NCBI GenBank assembly: GCA_933822405.4
Contig: CAKOGP040001958.1
Location: 62,001 to 126,000, forward strand
Direction: 5' to 3'
Origin: Cylindrotheca closterium
Taxonomy: Eukaryota > Bacillariophyta > Bacillariophyceae > Bacillariales > Bacillariaceae
DNA: 64,000 bases
Position 1 is the stretch's first letter, and each line of letters opens with the position of its first letter. The position numbers were made by a program, and so were the translations under genes. Below, piece after piece: positions 22,813 to 33,420 of this stretch. The notes beneath the pieces are model-generated. The model made no database searches, had not been told where the DNA came from, and was given only the letters and a program-made list of their open reading frames with translations.

Positions 22813-24615
22813 ATGGTGAGTAATCCTTCTCTGAAAACCTTGAGATGATTGGATCTCCTCTCACAGCGTTCTCGACATGATACATGGCAGTCTGAGGAGA
22901 AGCCTGTGACTAGCCGCAAGGACCGCCCAACAGGCTCCATGCACGTTGGTGACGCTGACTTTGATGTCAACGATCCAGCATACGAGATGGATGCTACTTG
23001 GGGAGAAGTCTGCACTGCTTGCTGTGTCAAGACGCCTACCGAGTGGGCATTTGGTCTCCTCGGGATCGCTGCTGTGTTCTTCTTCCTCTACTTCTTCCTT
23101 CTTGGATTGGATCTTCTTGGCGAAGGTGCAAAAGTCATGGGTGGGTGTGCCGCAGGTGCTCTATTCGGCGATGACATGAACCCCATTGCCGGACTCATGG
23201 TTGGTATTGTTGCCACCGTCCTTCTTCAATCTTCTTCCACCACCACTTCCATTGTTGTCTCCCTTGTTGGAGCCGACACCGTCACTGTCAAGCAAGGAAT
23301 CTTCATGATCATGGGTTCTAACATTGGTACTTCTGTCACCAACACTATCGTCGCCATGGGACACATGGGAGACGGTGATCAACTCGAGCGTGCCTTTGCC
23401 GGAGCCACGGTCCACGACATGTTTAACTTTTTGTCCGTGGCGATCTTGCTTCCCGTCGAAGCCGCTACCGGATACCTCTTCCACCTCACCGAGGCTCTCA
23501 CCACGAATTTTAAGGCCCAGGACGGAGAAAAGTGGGAGGGACCAGTCAAAAAGCTTGTTTCTCCCCTTGCAAGCCGCATCATCATGGTCAACAAGAAGGT
23601 TGCTGGCGACATCGCATCCGGAAAGGCCACTTGTGATACCTACTATCCCAACAACGGAACTATTTCTTGCGAGGATTACAGTGATCCTCTTACCTGCAAA
23701 TCCGGACTCTTGGCTTGTGACACGAAGGCTGATGTTCCATTCTGCCCTGCTTTCTTTGACCCCGAAGCAACTGAATCCGTTGACCGAACATCTGGAGTCT
23801 GCGCTTTCATCATTGGTTTGATCCTTCTGTTCATCTGCCTCTTTGCTTTGGTTAAGATCTTGCAACGCATTATGATGGGTGCTTCCACCCGCGTCCTCTA
23901 CAAGGCCACCAACATTAACGGATACCTTGCCATTCTCATCGGAGCTGGTATTACTATTTTGGTTCAATCTTCTTCCATCACCACCTCCGTCTTGACTCCT
24001 TTGGTCGGCGTCGGTGCCCTTCGTCTTGAACAGATGCTTCCTTTGACTCTTGGAGCCAATATTGGTACCACCGTCACTGGTTTTTTGGCTGCGCTTCTTG
24101 GTAACAAAAACGGAATGCAAGTGGCTCTTGCACACTTGTTCTTCAACATTACTGGCATCGTCATCTGGTACCCAGTTCCTTTCATGCGTAACATTCCTTT
24201 GAACGCTGCCCGTGCTCTTGGACGTTCCACCCGCCTCTTCCGCGGATTCCCTCTCATCTACATTGCTGTTGCATTCATCGCCATGCCTTTGGTCTTTTTG
24301 GGTATCTCTTACCTCTTTTCCGATGGAAACTCTGGACTTACCGCTCTTGGTTCCATCATTGTTATCATCTTGGCTCTTGCCATCATCTACACTGGATACT
24401 TCTGCAAGTACCAAGGTGGTTCCGAGAAGTGCACCGAGTGCTTGGTTACCCGCGAAAAGCGCAACAACGCCGTCAGTAACCTTCCTGATGACATGGAATG
24501 GTTGAAGGCCAAGGTTCGTGAGCTCTCTGAGCACACAGGACTTTCTGTTGATGAAGAAGCCGGAGCCGATGAGGCTTCCGATGAAACCGAGCCCCCAAAG
24601 GAAGAGGATGCCTAA
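22813..24615 (+). CDS. SLC34-type Na+/phosphate cotransporter, copy 1
   Basis: Membrane transporter of the Na_Pi_cotrans family, 575 aa, expected to import inorganic phosphate with sodium at the plasma membrane. It carries both inverted family repeats: QSSSTTTSIVVSLVG with GSNIGTSVTNTIVAMG in the first half, and VQSSSITTSVLTPLVG with GANIGTTVTGFLAALL in the second. The N-terminus is hydrophilic, a Cys-containing loop lies in the middle, and the C-terminus is acidic. The start is inferred as an exon holding only ATG (22813-22815), an intron 22816-22890, and exon 2 at 22891-24615, giving MSEEKPVTSRKDRP. This is preferred because the diverged third copy keeps the ATG, the GTGAGT donor and the CAG-TCTGAGG acceptor, but not the intronic extension seen here. 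Copies 1 and 2 look identical in coding sequence. Confidence 0.93.
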
Positions 24616-25035
24616 ACACAATGAGGCTCTTCTCACCATTGCGCGGAACGGCCTCGCCTTTAGGATATATGTTTAGCCATGCAACCGTGGATTATAGTGC
24701 AAACTCTGCCATACCTCTTAGTGGGAAACGAGATAAATTAGATTAGATCGACGCAGATGTATTCATTCATTCATTCGAGACGGAGCGATCGCATCGCAAA
24801 CTATACGTCAACGGGCATGACCAGTTACGCGTACTCCTGTACATAGCGTGTCACATCATATATATATTTTATTTTATAAAAATAAAATATACAGTATTAA
24901 AATACACGCATTAAAATGCATACGTGTACCGTACACGTGTACCAGCATGAAAAGTACAGTATTTCTCCGCGTGGTTTGGACAACAAATTCGAAAATATTA
25001 AAAAAATTGCCGCTATTATTACCACATGCAGAGTG
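24616..25035. other. 3' flank of cotransporter copy 1, with AT-rich hairpin
   Basis: This 420-bp spacer contains a CATT run (about 24761-24776), an AT-rich hairpin (24863-24891) and the junction of the tandem duplication at 25033. In-frame codons read through it into the truncated downstream gene, so an alternative start for that gene could lie here. No separate gene is seen. Confidence 0.5.
24863..24891. repeat. AT-only hairpin, 13-bp arms, downstream of cotransporter
   Basis: Arms 24863-24875 (TATATTTTATTTT) and 24879-24891 (AAAATAAAATATA) are exact reverse complements with a 3-nt loop. The same structure recurs after cotransporter copy 2 at about 28608-28636. It could affect 3' end formation, or it may simply be low-complexity sequence. 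Confidence 0.7.
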
Positions 25036-25711
25036 ATGCAAAACGATCAATGTGATCCATCCATGGTGCCTCTGACAATAGAAGCCTGGACAAACTACAT
25101 GATGGGGGACCATGCAAACAAGCTGTCCATGGAACTGACGAATTTGATCAAGGCATGTCATTGATGTCGACGTATGATATTTGGACTATCATGATCAAGC
25201 TTATCGTATACATTTTCGCTTTCTTTCACTTGTCCAACCGCAGGCTTGTTCATTTCCGGCGTTCCGTTTTGAAACCAAAGGGACAACTGAAGGGAATATA
25301 AACAGCGTTCATTTTGAGTTTGCTCTTGTCAATGATAATAGCCTATACAACTTTGCTTCTGTCGCCGATCCATATACCTTTGCCGATCAGCTTGTACGCT
25401 GTCCCGAGGATCCTCATACCTGTGTCTTCACCAATCTTGGCGGTGACGCTAAGTTGGTGTCGCCCAAAAATGAGGGAAATGGGGATAAGGACCGTTATGG
25501 CCACATTGCTGCTTTTCTGCGCAAGGCTCCAACAGAACAAATTCAATCGGTGTGGAAAACAGTGGCGGAAACCTACAGGGATCAGCTGCGAGCTCAATCA
25601 CCCCAACCTGTTTGGTTCTCTGCAGCCGGTGGTGGGGTAGCATGGCTGCATTTTAGATTCGATCGACGGCCCAAATACTACCATTACACACCCTTCAAGC
25701 AGACATTCTGA
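25036..25711 (+). pseudogene. 5'-truncated copy of the membrane-anchored unknown gene, second unit
   Basis: This repeats the last 39 codons of exon 1 (25036-25152) and all of exon 2 (25244-25711) of the gene at 21003-21966. The promoter, the first 96 codons and the membrane segment are missing. The sequence upstream is the 3' flank of cotransporter copy 1. The reading frame is intact and the GC-AG intron is kept, so a 194-residue soluble protein starting at MQNDQCDP, or a longer read-in product, could be made. A truncated duplicate is the simplest reading. Changes from the full copy are few, for example S to C and G to A near the start. Confidence 0.75.
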
Positions 25712-26557
25712 AAGACAATTTCCTGGTCAGTACTACAGAACAATTGTAGGAACGAGAAGGCCGCACGTGTTGTCAAGAACGAAGATGCAGCACTAGAATG
25801 GAGCAAATGTACCAAACGAGGCGGACTGCCAATATGTATTTTCTGGTGAAAGATGACGGAATGGTCATCTCGAACGGTCAAGAAGTTGCTAAAGAACAGC
25901 ACGGCCGAAAAATGAGAGTGCCCATTTTCAGGCGAGAAGGAACAAGATTGATCTGAGAAGCAGAAAAAATGAAGACTCTGGTGATTGTCACGCAGTTCGA
26001 CACGCTGATTGTTGTGTCTTGCAATGATCGATACTCCTAATTTCTTTCTTTTCCACCGGATGAATTGCAGCCCTTGGACACCACAATTGCTTTGGATTGC
26101 TTCCTCGTTCACACTATCTTGGAAGTTACCTATTCCTATTCCAAGCAACACCGTCGCGCCTCGACCACCACCAGGAACTTGCGCTTTCTTCCACCCACAA
26201 AAATCAACGACTGGCTCAGTCACACTATTCTGAAAGTTCGGTAACTTCTCGCCTATTTACAGTATGAAGACTCTGCTTCGATTAGCATACTGGTACCGGA
26301 TACAGATTTAATCGGGTGAAAATTTGTATTGGGGACGTACCTATTTATGCTCTTCAGTCTGCCACATCAGCGACTATTTATGGAGCTGACGTGGATCTCC
26401 AGGAAGATTCATCTCGACTTATATAGAATCATTTTGGAGATTCATTCGCGACCGCAATTTCTCTATGACGAGGTCCACATCAGTCTTGCAAAAAATTGGA
26501 ATTGCTTTCCCCCACCGTCCCACATTTTAAACAAATTCCAGTTTTTCAAATCTAATC
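25712..26557 (+). promoter_or_regulatory. Upstream region of Na+/phosphate cotransporter copy 2
   Basis: Near-identical duplicate of 21967-22812. It contains no additional gene. The identity suggests that copies 1 and 2 share the same control elements. Confidence 0.45.
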
Positions 26558-28360
26558 ATGGTGAGTAATCCTTCTCTGAAAACCTTGAGATGATTGGATC
26601 TCCTCTCACAGCGTTCTCGACATGATACATGGCAGTCTGAGGAGAAGCCTGTGACTAGCCGCAAGGACCGCCCAACAGGCTCCATGCACGTTGGTGACGC
26701 TGACTTTGATGTCAACGATCCAGCATACGAGATGGATGCTACTTGGGGAGAAGTCTGCACTGCTTGCTGTGTCAAGACGCCTACCGAGTGGGCATTTGGT
26801 CTCCTCGGGATCGCTGCTGTGTTCTTCTTCCTCTACTTCTTCCTTCTTGGATTGGATCTTCTTGGCGAAGGTGCAAAAGTCATGGGTGGGTGTGCCGCAG
26901 GTGCTCTATTCGGCGATGACATGAACCCCATTGCCGGACTCATGGTTGGTATTGTTGCCACCGTCCTTCTTCAATCTTCTTCCACCACCACTTCCATTGT
27001 TGTCTCCCTTGTTGGAGCCGACACCGTCACTGTCAAGCAAGGAATCTTCATGATCATGGGTTCTAACATTGGTACTTCTGTCACCAACACTATCGTCGCC
27101 ATGGGACACATGGGAGACGGTGATCAACTCGAGCGTGCCTTTGCCGGAGCCACGGTCCACGACATGTTTAACTTTTTGTCCGTGGCGATCTTGCTTCCCG
27201 TCGAAGCCGCTACCGGATACCTCTTCCACCTCACCGAGGCTCTCACCACGAATTTTAAGGCCCAGGACGGAGAAAAGTGGGAGGGACCAGTCAAAAAGCT
27301 TGTTTCTCCCCTTGCAAGCCGCATCATCATGGTCAACAAGAAGGTTGCTGGCGACATCGCATCCGGAAAGGCCACTTGTGATACCTACTATCCCAACAAC
27401 GGAACTATTTCTTGCGAGGATTACAGTGATCCTCTTACCTGCAAATCCGGACTCTTGGCTTGTGACACGAAGGCTGATGTTCCATTCTGCCCTGCTTTCT
27501 TTGACCCCGAAGCAACTGAATCCGTTGACCGAACATCTGGAGTCTGCGCTTTCATCATTGGTTTGATCCTTCTGTTCATCTGCCTCTTTGCTTTGGTTAA
27601 GATCTTGCAACGCATTATGATGGGTGCTTCCACCCGCGTCCTCTACAAGGCCACCAACATTAACGGATACCTTGCCATTCTCATCGGAGCTGGTATTACT
27701 ATTTTGGTTCAATCTTCTTCCATCACCACCTCCGTCTTGACTCCTTTGGTCGGCGTCGGTGCCCTTCGTCTTGAACAGATGCTTCCTTTGACTCTTGGAG
27801 CCAATATTGGTACCACCGTCACTGGTTTTTTGGCTGCGCTTCTTGGTAACAAAAACGGAATGCAAGTGGCTCTTGCACACTTGTTCTTCAACATTACTGG
27901 CATCGTCATCTGGTACCCAGTTCCTTTCATGCGTAACATTCCTTTGAACGCTGCCCGTGCTCTTGGACGTTCCACCCGCCTCTTCCGCGGATTCCCTCTC
28001 ATCTACATTGCTGTTGCATTCATCGCCATGCCTTTGGTCTTTTTGGGTATCTCTTACCTCTTTTCCGATGGAAACTCTGGACTTACCGCTCTTGGTTCCA
28101 TCATTGTTATCATCTTGGCTCTTGCCATCATCTACACTGGATACTTCTGCAAGTACCAAGGTGGTTCCGAGAAGTGCACCGAGTGCTTGGTTACCCGCGA
28201 AAAGCGCAACAACGCCGTCAGTAACCTTCCTGATGACATGGAATGGTTGAAGGCCAAGGTTCGTGAGCTCTCTGAGCACACAGGACTTTCTGTTGATGAA
28301 GAAGCCGGAGCCGATGAGGCTTCCGATGAAACCGAGCCCCCAAAGGAAGAGGATGCCTAA
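26558..28360 (+). CDS. SLC34-type Na+/phosphate cotransporter, copy 2
   Basis: Same exon plan as copy 1: an ATG-only exon 26558-26560, intron to 26635, exon 2 at 26636-28360, and 575 aa. By reading, the protein is identical to copy 1, including both QSSS/GxNIGT repeat pairs. It is part of the second 3.74-kb duplication unit, so its promoter and 3' flank also match copy 1. Two identical genes in tandem suggest selection for dosage, very recent duplication, or a repeat that could also arise from genome assembly. Confidence 0.92.
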
Positions 28361-28772
28361 ACACAATGAGGCTCTTCTCACCATTGCGCGGAACGGCCTC
28401 GCCTTTAGGATATATGTTTAGCCATGCAACCGTGGATTATAGTGCAAACTCTGCCATACCTCTTAGTGGGAAACGAGATAAATTAGATTAGATCGACGCA
28501 GATGTATTCATTCATTCATTCGAGACGGAGCGATCGCATCGCAAACTATACGTCAACGGGCATGACCAGTTACGCGTACTCCTGTACATAGCGTGTCACA
28601 TCATATATATATTTTATTTTATAAAAATAAAATATACAGTATTAAAATACACGCATTAAAATGCATACGTGTACCGTACCAGCATGAAAAGTACAGTATT
28701 TCTCCGCGTGGTTTGGACAACAAATTCGAAAATATTAAAAAAATTGCCGCTATTATTACCACATGCAGAGTG
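28361..28772. other. 3' flank of cotransporter copy 2
   Basis: Duplicate of 24616-25035, with the same CATT run and AT hairpin. It differs by an 8-bp deletion in the GTACCGTACACGTGTACC segment near 28675. It ends at the second duplication junction (28770). No gene is seen. Confidence 0.5.
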
Positions 28773-29448
28773 ATGCAAAACGATCAATGTGATCCATCCA
28801 TGGTGCCTCTGACAATAGAAGCCTGGACAAACTACATGATGGGGGACCATGCAAACAAGCTGTCCATGGAACTGACGAATTTGATCAAGGCATGTCATTG
28901 ATGTCGACGTATGATATTTGGACTATCATGATCAAGCTTATCGTATACATTTTCGCTTTCTTTCACTTGTCCAACCGCAGGCTTGTTCATTTCCGGCGTT
29001 CCGTTTTGAAACCAAAGGGACAACTGAAGGGAATATAAACAGCGTTCATTTTGAGTTTGCTCTTGTCAATGATAATAGCCTATACAACTTTGCTTCTGTC
29101 GCCGATCCATATACCTTTGCCGATCAGCTTGTACGCTGTCCCGAGGATCCTCATACCTGTGTCTTCACCAATCTTGGCGGTGACGCTAAGTTGGTGTCGC
29201 CCAAAAATGAGGGAAATGGGGATAAGGACCGTTATGGCCACATTGCTGCTTTTCTGCGCAAGGCTCCAACAGAACAAATTCAATCGGTGTGGAAAACAGT
29301 GGCGGAAACCTACAGGCATCAGCTGCGAGCCCAGTCACCCCAACCTGTTTGGTTCTCTGCAGCCGGTGGTGGGGTAGCATGGCTTCATTTTAGATTCGAT
29401 CGACGGCCCAAATACTACCATTACACACCCTTCAAGCAGACATTCTGA
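28773..29448 (+). pseudogene. 5'-truncated copy of the membrane-anchored unknown gene, third unit
   Basis: Exon 1 remnant 28773-28889 and exon 2 28981-29448, with the GC-AG intron retained. It lacks the N-terminal 96 codons and the membrane anchor, like the second copy. It carries a few extra substitutions late in exon 2, for example YRHQ for YRDQ. The frame remains open. High identity to the other copies stops about 12 bp after the stop codon, where the flank becomes clearly diverged. Confidence 0.72.
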
Positions 29449-29670
29449 AAGACAATTTCCTGCTAACAACTACAGCGCAATTCTGGAAACGACAAGGCCG
29501 CAAGTATTGTCGAGGACGAAGCCACAGAGACTACAATGAAGCAAATGTAGCAAATGAGACGGACTGCCAATATGTATTTTCTGGTGAAAGATGACGTGAT
29601 GGTTATCTCGCACAGTTAAACCGCACGGCAGAAAAATGAGAGTGCCCATTTTCAGGCCAGAAGGAACAAG
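29449..29670. other. Diverged spacer homologous to 21967-22200
   Basis: This aligns by eye with the spacer after the full-length unknown gene (shared blocks such as GGACTGCCAATATGTATTTT and GAGAGTGCCCATTTTCAGG). It has many substitutions and gaps. It ends at GAAGGAACAAG, where the LTR element is inserted. Confidence 0.65.
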
Positions 29671-29923
29671 CATATAAATGTAATCGTTACATTATTACGA
29701 GAGTGTTGACTTACGAAGTAGTAGATATTAAAGATAGTAATGTAGATCAAATCGTATTCTTAAAAAGAGTGTTGTTCTCGTCGTTTCATCGACAGGCTTC
29801 CGCGAAGGCCGATCTCGTTCACTTACGGACACGAACCATTGCATGCGTGTGCAATAGCACGGTAGCCTTCATTTGGTCCCCTCGAATTGGGTTCCAACGA
29901 TGGGATCCAGTTCGATAACTTGT

Positions 29924-30472
29924 CTAGTACGTCCATTCCCCAAATAGTCGCCCTCTCCTTTCTAGTGTCAATCGTTTCATGAAGGCATCAGCGAGGTTCA
30001 ACATTCCTGCAATCCACGATACGTTGACGACTCTTGCAGCCACGTTCCACCTAGTGTAATGATAAGCAATCGAATTATGCTTCTTGTTCAAAGTGGATTC
30101 GACCATTGTTGAATTCGTCACCACGCTCTCATTGTCGCAGAATACCTGCGATGGTCCTTCTTCCAAAGGTATTCCGAACATCCTCCATTTGAATCTCAAA
30201 TGCGTGATGGCTTCGATGCATGACTTCAAAGCAATGAATTCGGAACCAAAAGTACTCGCTTCTACCGTATTCTGTCGCTTGCTGTGCCATAAGATAGGTG
30301 CCCGATTGAGGAAAATTATGTACCCCGTATGTGATTTCCGCGTTTTCTTATTGGCACCATGTGAAGCATCTACACATGCAGTACTTCCTACACTTTCGTG
30401 TGTTTTCATGCGCCTGAGCAATTTGGCTGCATCAACTACAGGAAATGGCACTGTGGCAGGGTCTTGTCCCAT
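29924..30472 (-). pseudogene. Copia-type RNase H fragment
   Basis: An open stretch of 182 codons matching the end of a Ty1/copia polyprotein. It includes CVDASHGANKKTRKSHTGY, then WHSKRQNTVEASTFGSEFIA, then FCDNESVV and a C-terminal LNLADAFMKRL segment. The typical RNase H acidic residues (D in CVDASH, E in SEFIA, D in FCDNES) are visible. Nothing upstream supplies a reverse transcriptase, so it is a non-functional remnant. A further open frame at 30574-30780 may be a leftover of gag, but that is not established. Confidence 0.8.
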
Positions 30473-30810
30473 GCGGATCTTGTCTCTGCACCATTGGATG
30501 AATCACCATTGGATGAATGCGCGGATGTTCTTCTTGATGGCTGGCATCAAGCGTATCTGTCCTTGCGCGTTCGTCAATCCTGCGAGGGTTTTAGTTCGCC
30601 AATGGTGCTATCCATCGTTGTGGTGAAATCGTCCAAGAATATATCATAAGCAATTCTCTCGGCTTGCTTGCGTCCTTGGAAAAGGGTGATATTGTTAATG
30701 CCACAGATGACCATGTCGACATGTACAGTGAAACGAGGAGGAACGGCGGCCATGTTGCTTGTATCAATATCATACATCATATTATTGGTTCACATTTCTT
30801 TCATTCCTAG

Positions 30811-31012
30811 CAGTTTTTGTTGGTGTTGTTCAGCACGATTCGTAACAGTTTTTGTTGGTGTTGTTCAGCACGATTCGTAACAGTTTTCGTTGGTGTTGTT
30901 CAGCACAATTCATGACAGTTTTCGTTGGTGTTGCTCAGCACCATTCGTGGTAGTTTTCATTGGTGTTGCTCAGCACCGCTCGTGGCAGTTTTCGTTGGTG
31001 TTGCTCAGCACG
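30811..31012. repeat. 35-bp minisatellite inside the LTR element
   Basis: Six head-to-tail copies of a 35-bp unit starting at 30811, 30846, 30881, 30916, 30951 and 30986 (the last is partial). The core is CAGTTTTTGTTGGTGTTG followed by TTCAGCACGATTCGTAA. The first two copies are nearly exact and later ones have drifted. Just downstream (about 31048-31092) a second array alternates 10-bp units of TTTCAATACG or TTTCAATACA. Confidence 0.9.
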
Positions 31013-31352
31013 TTCATTAGAATGTTCATAACATTTGATGTCACTACGTTTCAATACATTTCAATACGTTTCAATACATTTCAATACGTTTCATTTTCGT
31101 TCCGTTCGTCGGATAACTTCTGACAGTTATTGCTGGATCTGATAAACCATATAAATGTAATTGTTACATTATTACGAGAGTGTTGACTTACAAAGTAGTA
31201 GATGTTATAGATAGGAACGTAGATCAAATCGTATTCTTAAAAAGAGTGTTGTTATCGTCGTTTCATCGACGGGCTTCCGCGAAGGCCGATCCCGTTCACT
31301 TACGGAAACGAACGATTGCATGCGTGTACCATAGCACGGTAGCCTTCATTTG

Positions 31353-31616
31353 ATCAAGAACAAATCTGATCGGACGAAAATTTTGAATGCGGATGTATTT
31401 GGTATTTAGGCACTTCCGTCTGCCACATCAGTTGCTGTTTATGGAACTGACGTGATCTGCTGGAAGATTCATCACTACTTATAGAATCATTGGGTGATTC
31501 GCGACCAATTGCTCTATGACGAGGTCCACGAAAAATAAAAATTGGATTTTGAAATTGCTTTCCATCCATTTTTATGATCTCACAGTTTCAAAAAAATCCA
31601 GTTTTCGAATCGAATC
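31353..31616 (+). promoter_or_regulatory. Proximal upstream region of cotransporter copy 3
   Basis: About 260 bp between the LTR element and the ATG. It is diverged from copies 1 and 2 but retains blocks such as CTGCCACATCAG, GGAACTGACGTG, CTATGACGAGGTCCAC and the sequence around the ATG donor. Sequence further upstream was displaced by the retroelement, so expression of copy 3 may differ. Confidence 0.45.
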
Positions 31617-33420
31617 ATGGTGAGTAATCTTTCTCTGAAAACCTTGAGATGATTGAATCGTCTCTAACATTCGCTCTCGACACTCTCCACGACAGTCTGA
31701 GGAAAAGCCTGTGACTAGCCGCAAGGACCGCCCAACAGGCTCCATGCACGTTGGTGACGCTGACTTTGATGTCAACGATCCAGCATACGAGATGGATGCT
31801 ACTTGGGGAGAAGTCTGCACTGCTTGCTGTGTCAGGACTCCTGTTGAGTGGGCATTTGGCCTCTTCGGAATCGCTGCTGTGTTATTCTTCCTCTACTTCT
31901 TCCTTCTTGGATTGGATCTTCTTGGAAATGGTGCCAAGGTGATGGGTGGGTGTGCCGCCGGTGCTCTTTTTGGTGATGACATGAACCCCATTGCCGGACT
32001 CATGGTTGGTATTGTTGCCACCGTCCTTCTTCAATCTTCTTCCACCACCACTTCCATTGTTGTCTCCCTTGTTGGAGCCGACACTGTCACTGTTAAGCAA
32101 GGAATCTTCATGATCATGGGTGCTAACATTGGTACTTCTGTCACCAACACTATCGTCGCCATGGGACACATGGGAGACGGTGATCAACTCGAGCGTGCCT
32201 TTGCCGGAGCCACGGTCCACGACATGTTTAACTTTTTGTCCGTAGCTATCCTGCTTCCTGTCGAAGCCGCTACCGGATACCTCTTCCACCTCACCGAGGC
32301 TCTCACCACCAATTTCAAGGCCCAGGACGGAGAAAAGTGGGAGGGACCAGTCGTGAAGCTTGTTTCTCCTCTTGCAAGCCGCATCATCATGGTCAACAAG
32401 AAGGTTGCTGGCGACATTGCATCCGGAAAGTCCACCTGCGATACCTACTATCCTAACAACGGAACTATTTCTTGCGAGGATTACAGTGATCCTCTTACCT
32501 GCAAATCCGGACTCTTGGCTTGTGACACGAAGGCTGATGTTCCATTCTGCCCTGCTTTCTTTGACCCCGAAGCAACTGAATCCGTTGACCGAACATCTGG
32601 AGTCTGCGCTTTCATCATTGGTTTGATCCTTCTGTTCATCTGCCTCTTTGCTTTGGTTAAGATCTTGCAACGCATTATGATGGGTGCTTCCACCCGCGTC
32701 CTCTACAAGGCCACCAACATTAACGGATACCTTGCCATTCTCATCGGAGCTGGTATTACTATTTTGGTTCAATCTTCTTCCATCACCACCTCCGTCTTGA
32801 CTCCTTTGGTCGGCGTCGGTGCCCTTCGTCTTGAACAGATGCTTCCTTTGACTCTTGGAGCCAATATTGGTACCACCGTCACTGGTTTTTTGGCTGCGCT
32901 TCTTGGTAACAAAAACGGAATGCAAGTGGCTCTTGCACACTTGTTCTTCAACATTACTGGCATCGTCATCTGGTACCCAGTTCCTTTCATGCGTAACATT
33001 CCTTTGAACGCTGCCCGTGCTCTTGGACGTTCCACCCGCCTCTTCCGCGGATTCCCTCTCATCTACATTGCTGTTGCATTCATCGCCATGCCTTTGGTCT
33101 TTTTGGGTATCTCTTACCTCTTTTCCGATGGAAACTCTGGACTTACCGCTCTTGGTTCCATCATTGTTATCATCTTGGCTCTTGCCATCATCTACACTGG
33201 ATACTTCTGCAAGTACCAAGGTGGTTCCGAGAAGTGCACCGAGTGCTTGGTTACCCGCGAAAAGCGCAACAACGCCGTCAGTAACCTTCCTGATGACATG
33301 GAATGGTTGAAGGCCAAGGTTCGTGAGCTCTCTGAGCACACAGGACTTTCTGTTGATGAAGAAGCCGGAGCAGATGAGGCTTCCGATGAAACCGAGCCCC
33401 CCAAGGAAGAGGATGCCTAA
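31617..33420 (+). CDS. SLC34-type Na+/phosphate cotransporter, copy 3
   Basis: ATG-only exon 31617-31619, intron to 31695, exon 2 at 31696-33420, 575 aa. It has the same family motifs as copies 1 and 2, with GANIGTSVTNT in the first repeat. The first about 760 bp of exon 2 carry many silent and some replacement changes relative to copies 1 and 2 (for example KTPTEWAFGLLG to RTPVEWAFGLFG, and KKL to VKL). From about 32456 to 33368 the sequence is identical to the other copies. This sharp shift indicates gene conversion of the 3' half. The start-codon intron, with donor GTGAGT directly after ATG, is conserved even though the intron body has diverged. That supports the annotated start for all three copies. 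Confidence 0.93.

Larger units (their letters stand above)
21289..29460 (+). repeat. Tandem segmental duplication, unit about 3.74 kb
   Basis: The segment 21289-25033 (3' part of the unknown gene, spacer, Na+/phosphate cotransporter, 3' flank) is repeated almost exactly at 25034-28770, with offsets of 3737-3745 bp. A third, partial unit begins at 28771. It stays near-identical to the others to about 29460, then continues as a diverged homologue that includes the third cotransporter. The junction sequence (ACCACATGCAGA next to GTGATGCAAAAC) is the same at both internal boundaries, so both come from one breakpoint. Confidence 0.93.
29671..31352 (-). mobile_element. Deleted Ty1/copia-like LTR retrotransposon remnant
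   Basis: Two direct repeats of 205 bp each (29671-29875 and 31148-31352), about 90% alike by eye, bracket a short interior and behave as LTRs. On the minus strand the interior begins with TGGTTTATCAGATCC right inside the upstream LTR. This resembles the TGGTATCAGAGC primer-binding site typical of copia elements. A GAGGGGAC purine tract lies before the downstream LTR. The only recognisable coding part is a copia-type RNase H fragment. Gag, protease, integrase and most of the reverse transcriptase are missing. The unoccupied site is visible in unit 1 (GAAGGAACAAG next to ATTGATCTG near 22199). The flanks ACAAG and TCAAG may be an imperfect target duplication. Confidence 0.8.

Noticed and set aside
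22264..22823. Small plus-strand frames at 22264-22488 and 22584-22823 upstream of the transporter
   Set aside because: They are copied in unit 2 only because the whole segment was duplicated. The diverged third unit does not keep them open, so they are not conserved as coding.
23161..24639. 492-codon open frame antisense to transporter copy 1 (repeated at 26906-28384 and 31882-33444)
   Set aside because: It mirrors the codon bias of the sense gene. The translation is a low-complexity S/D/G/N-rich product without family features, and the sense strand encodes a clear SLC34 protein.
30811..31012. Regular 35-bp repeats resembling a CRISPR array
   Set aside because: The units are head-to-tail without spacers and lie in a eukaryotic LTR remnant. 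This is a minisatellite.
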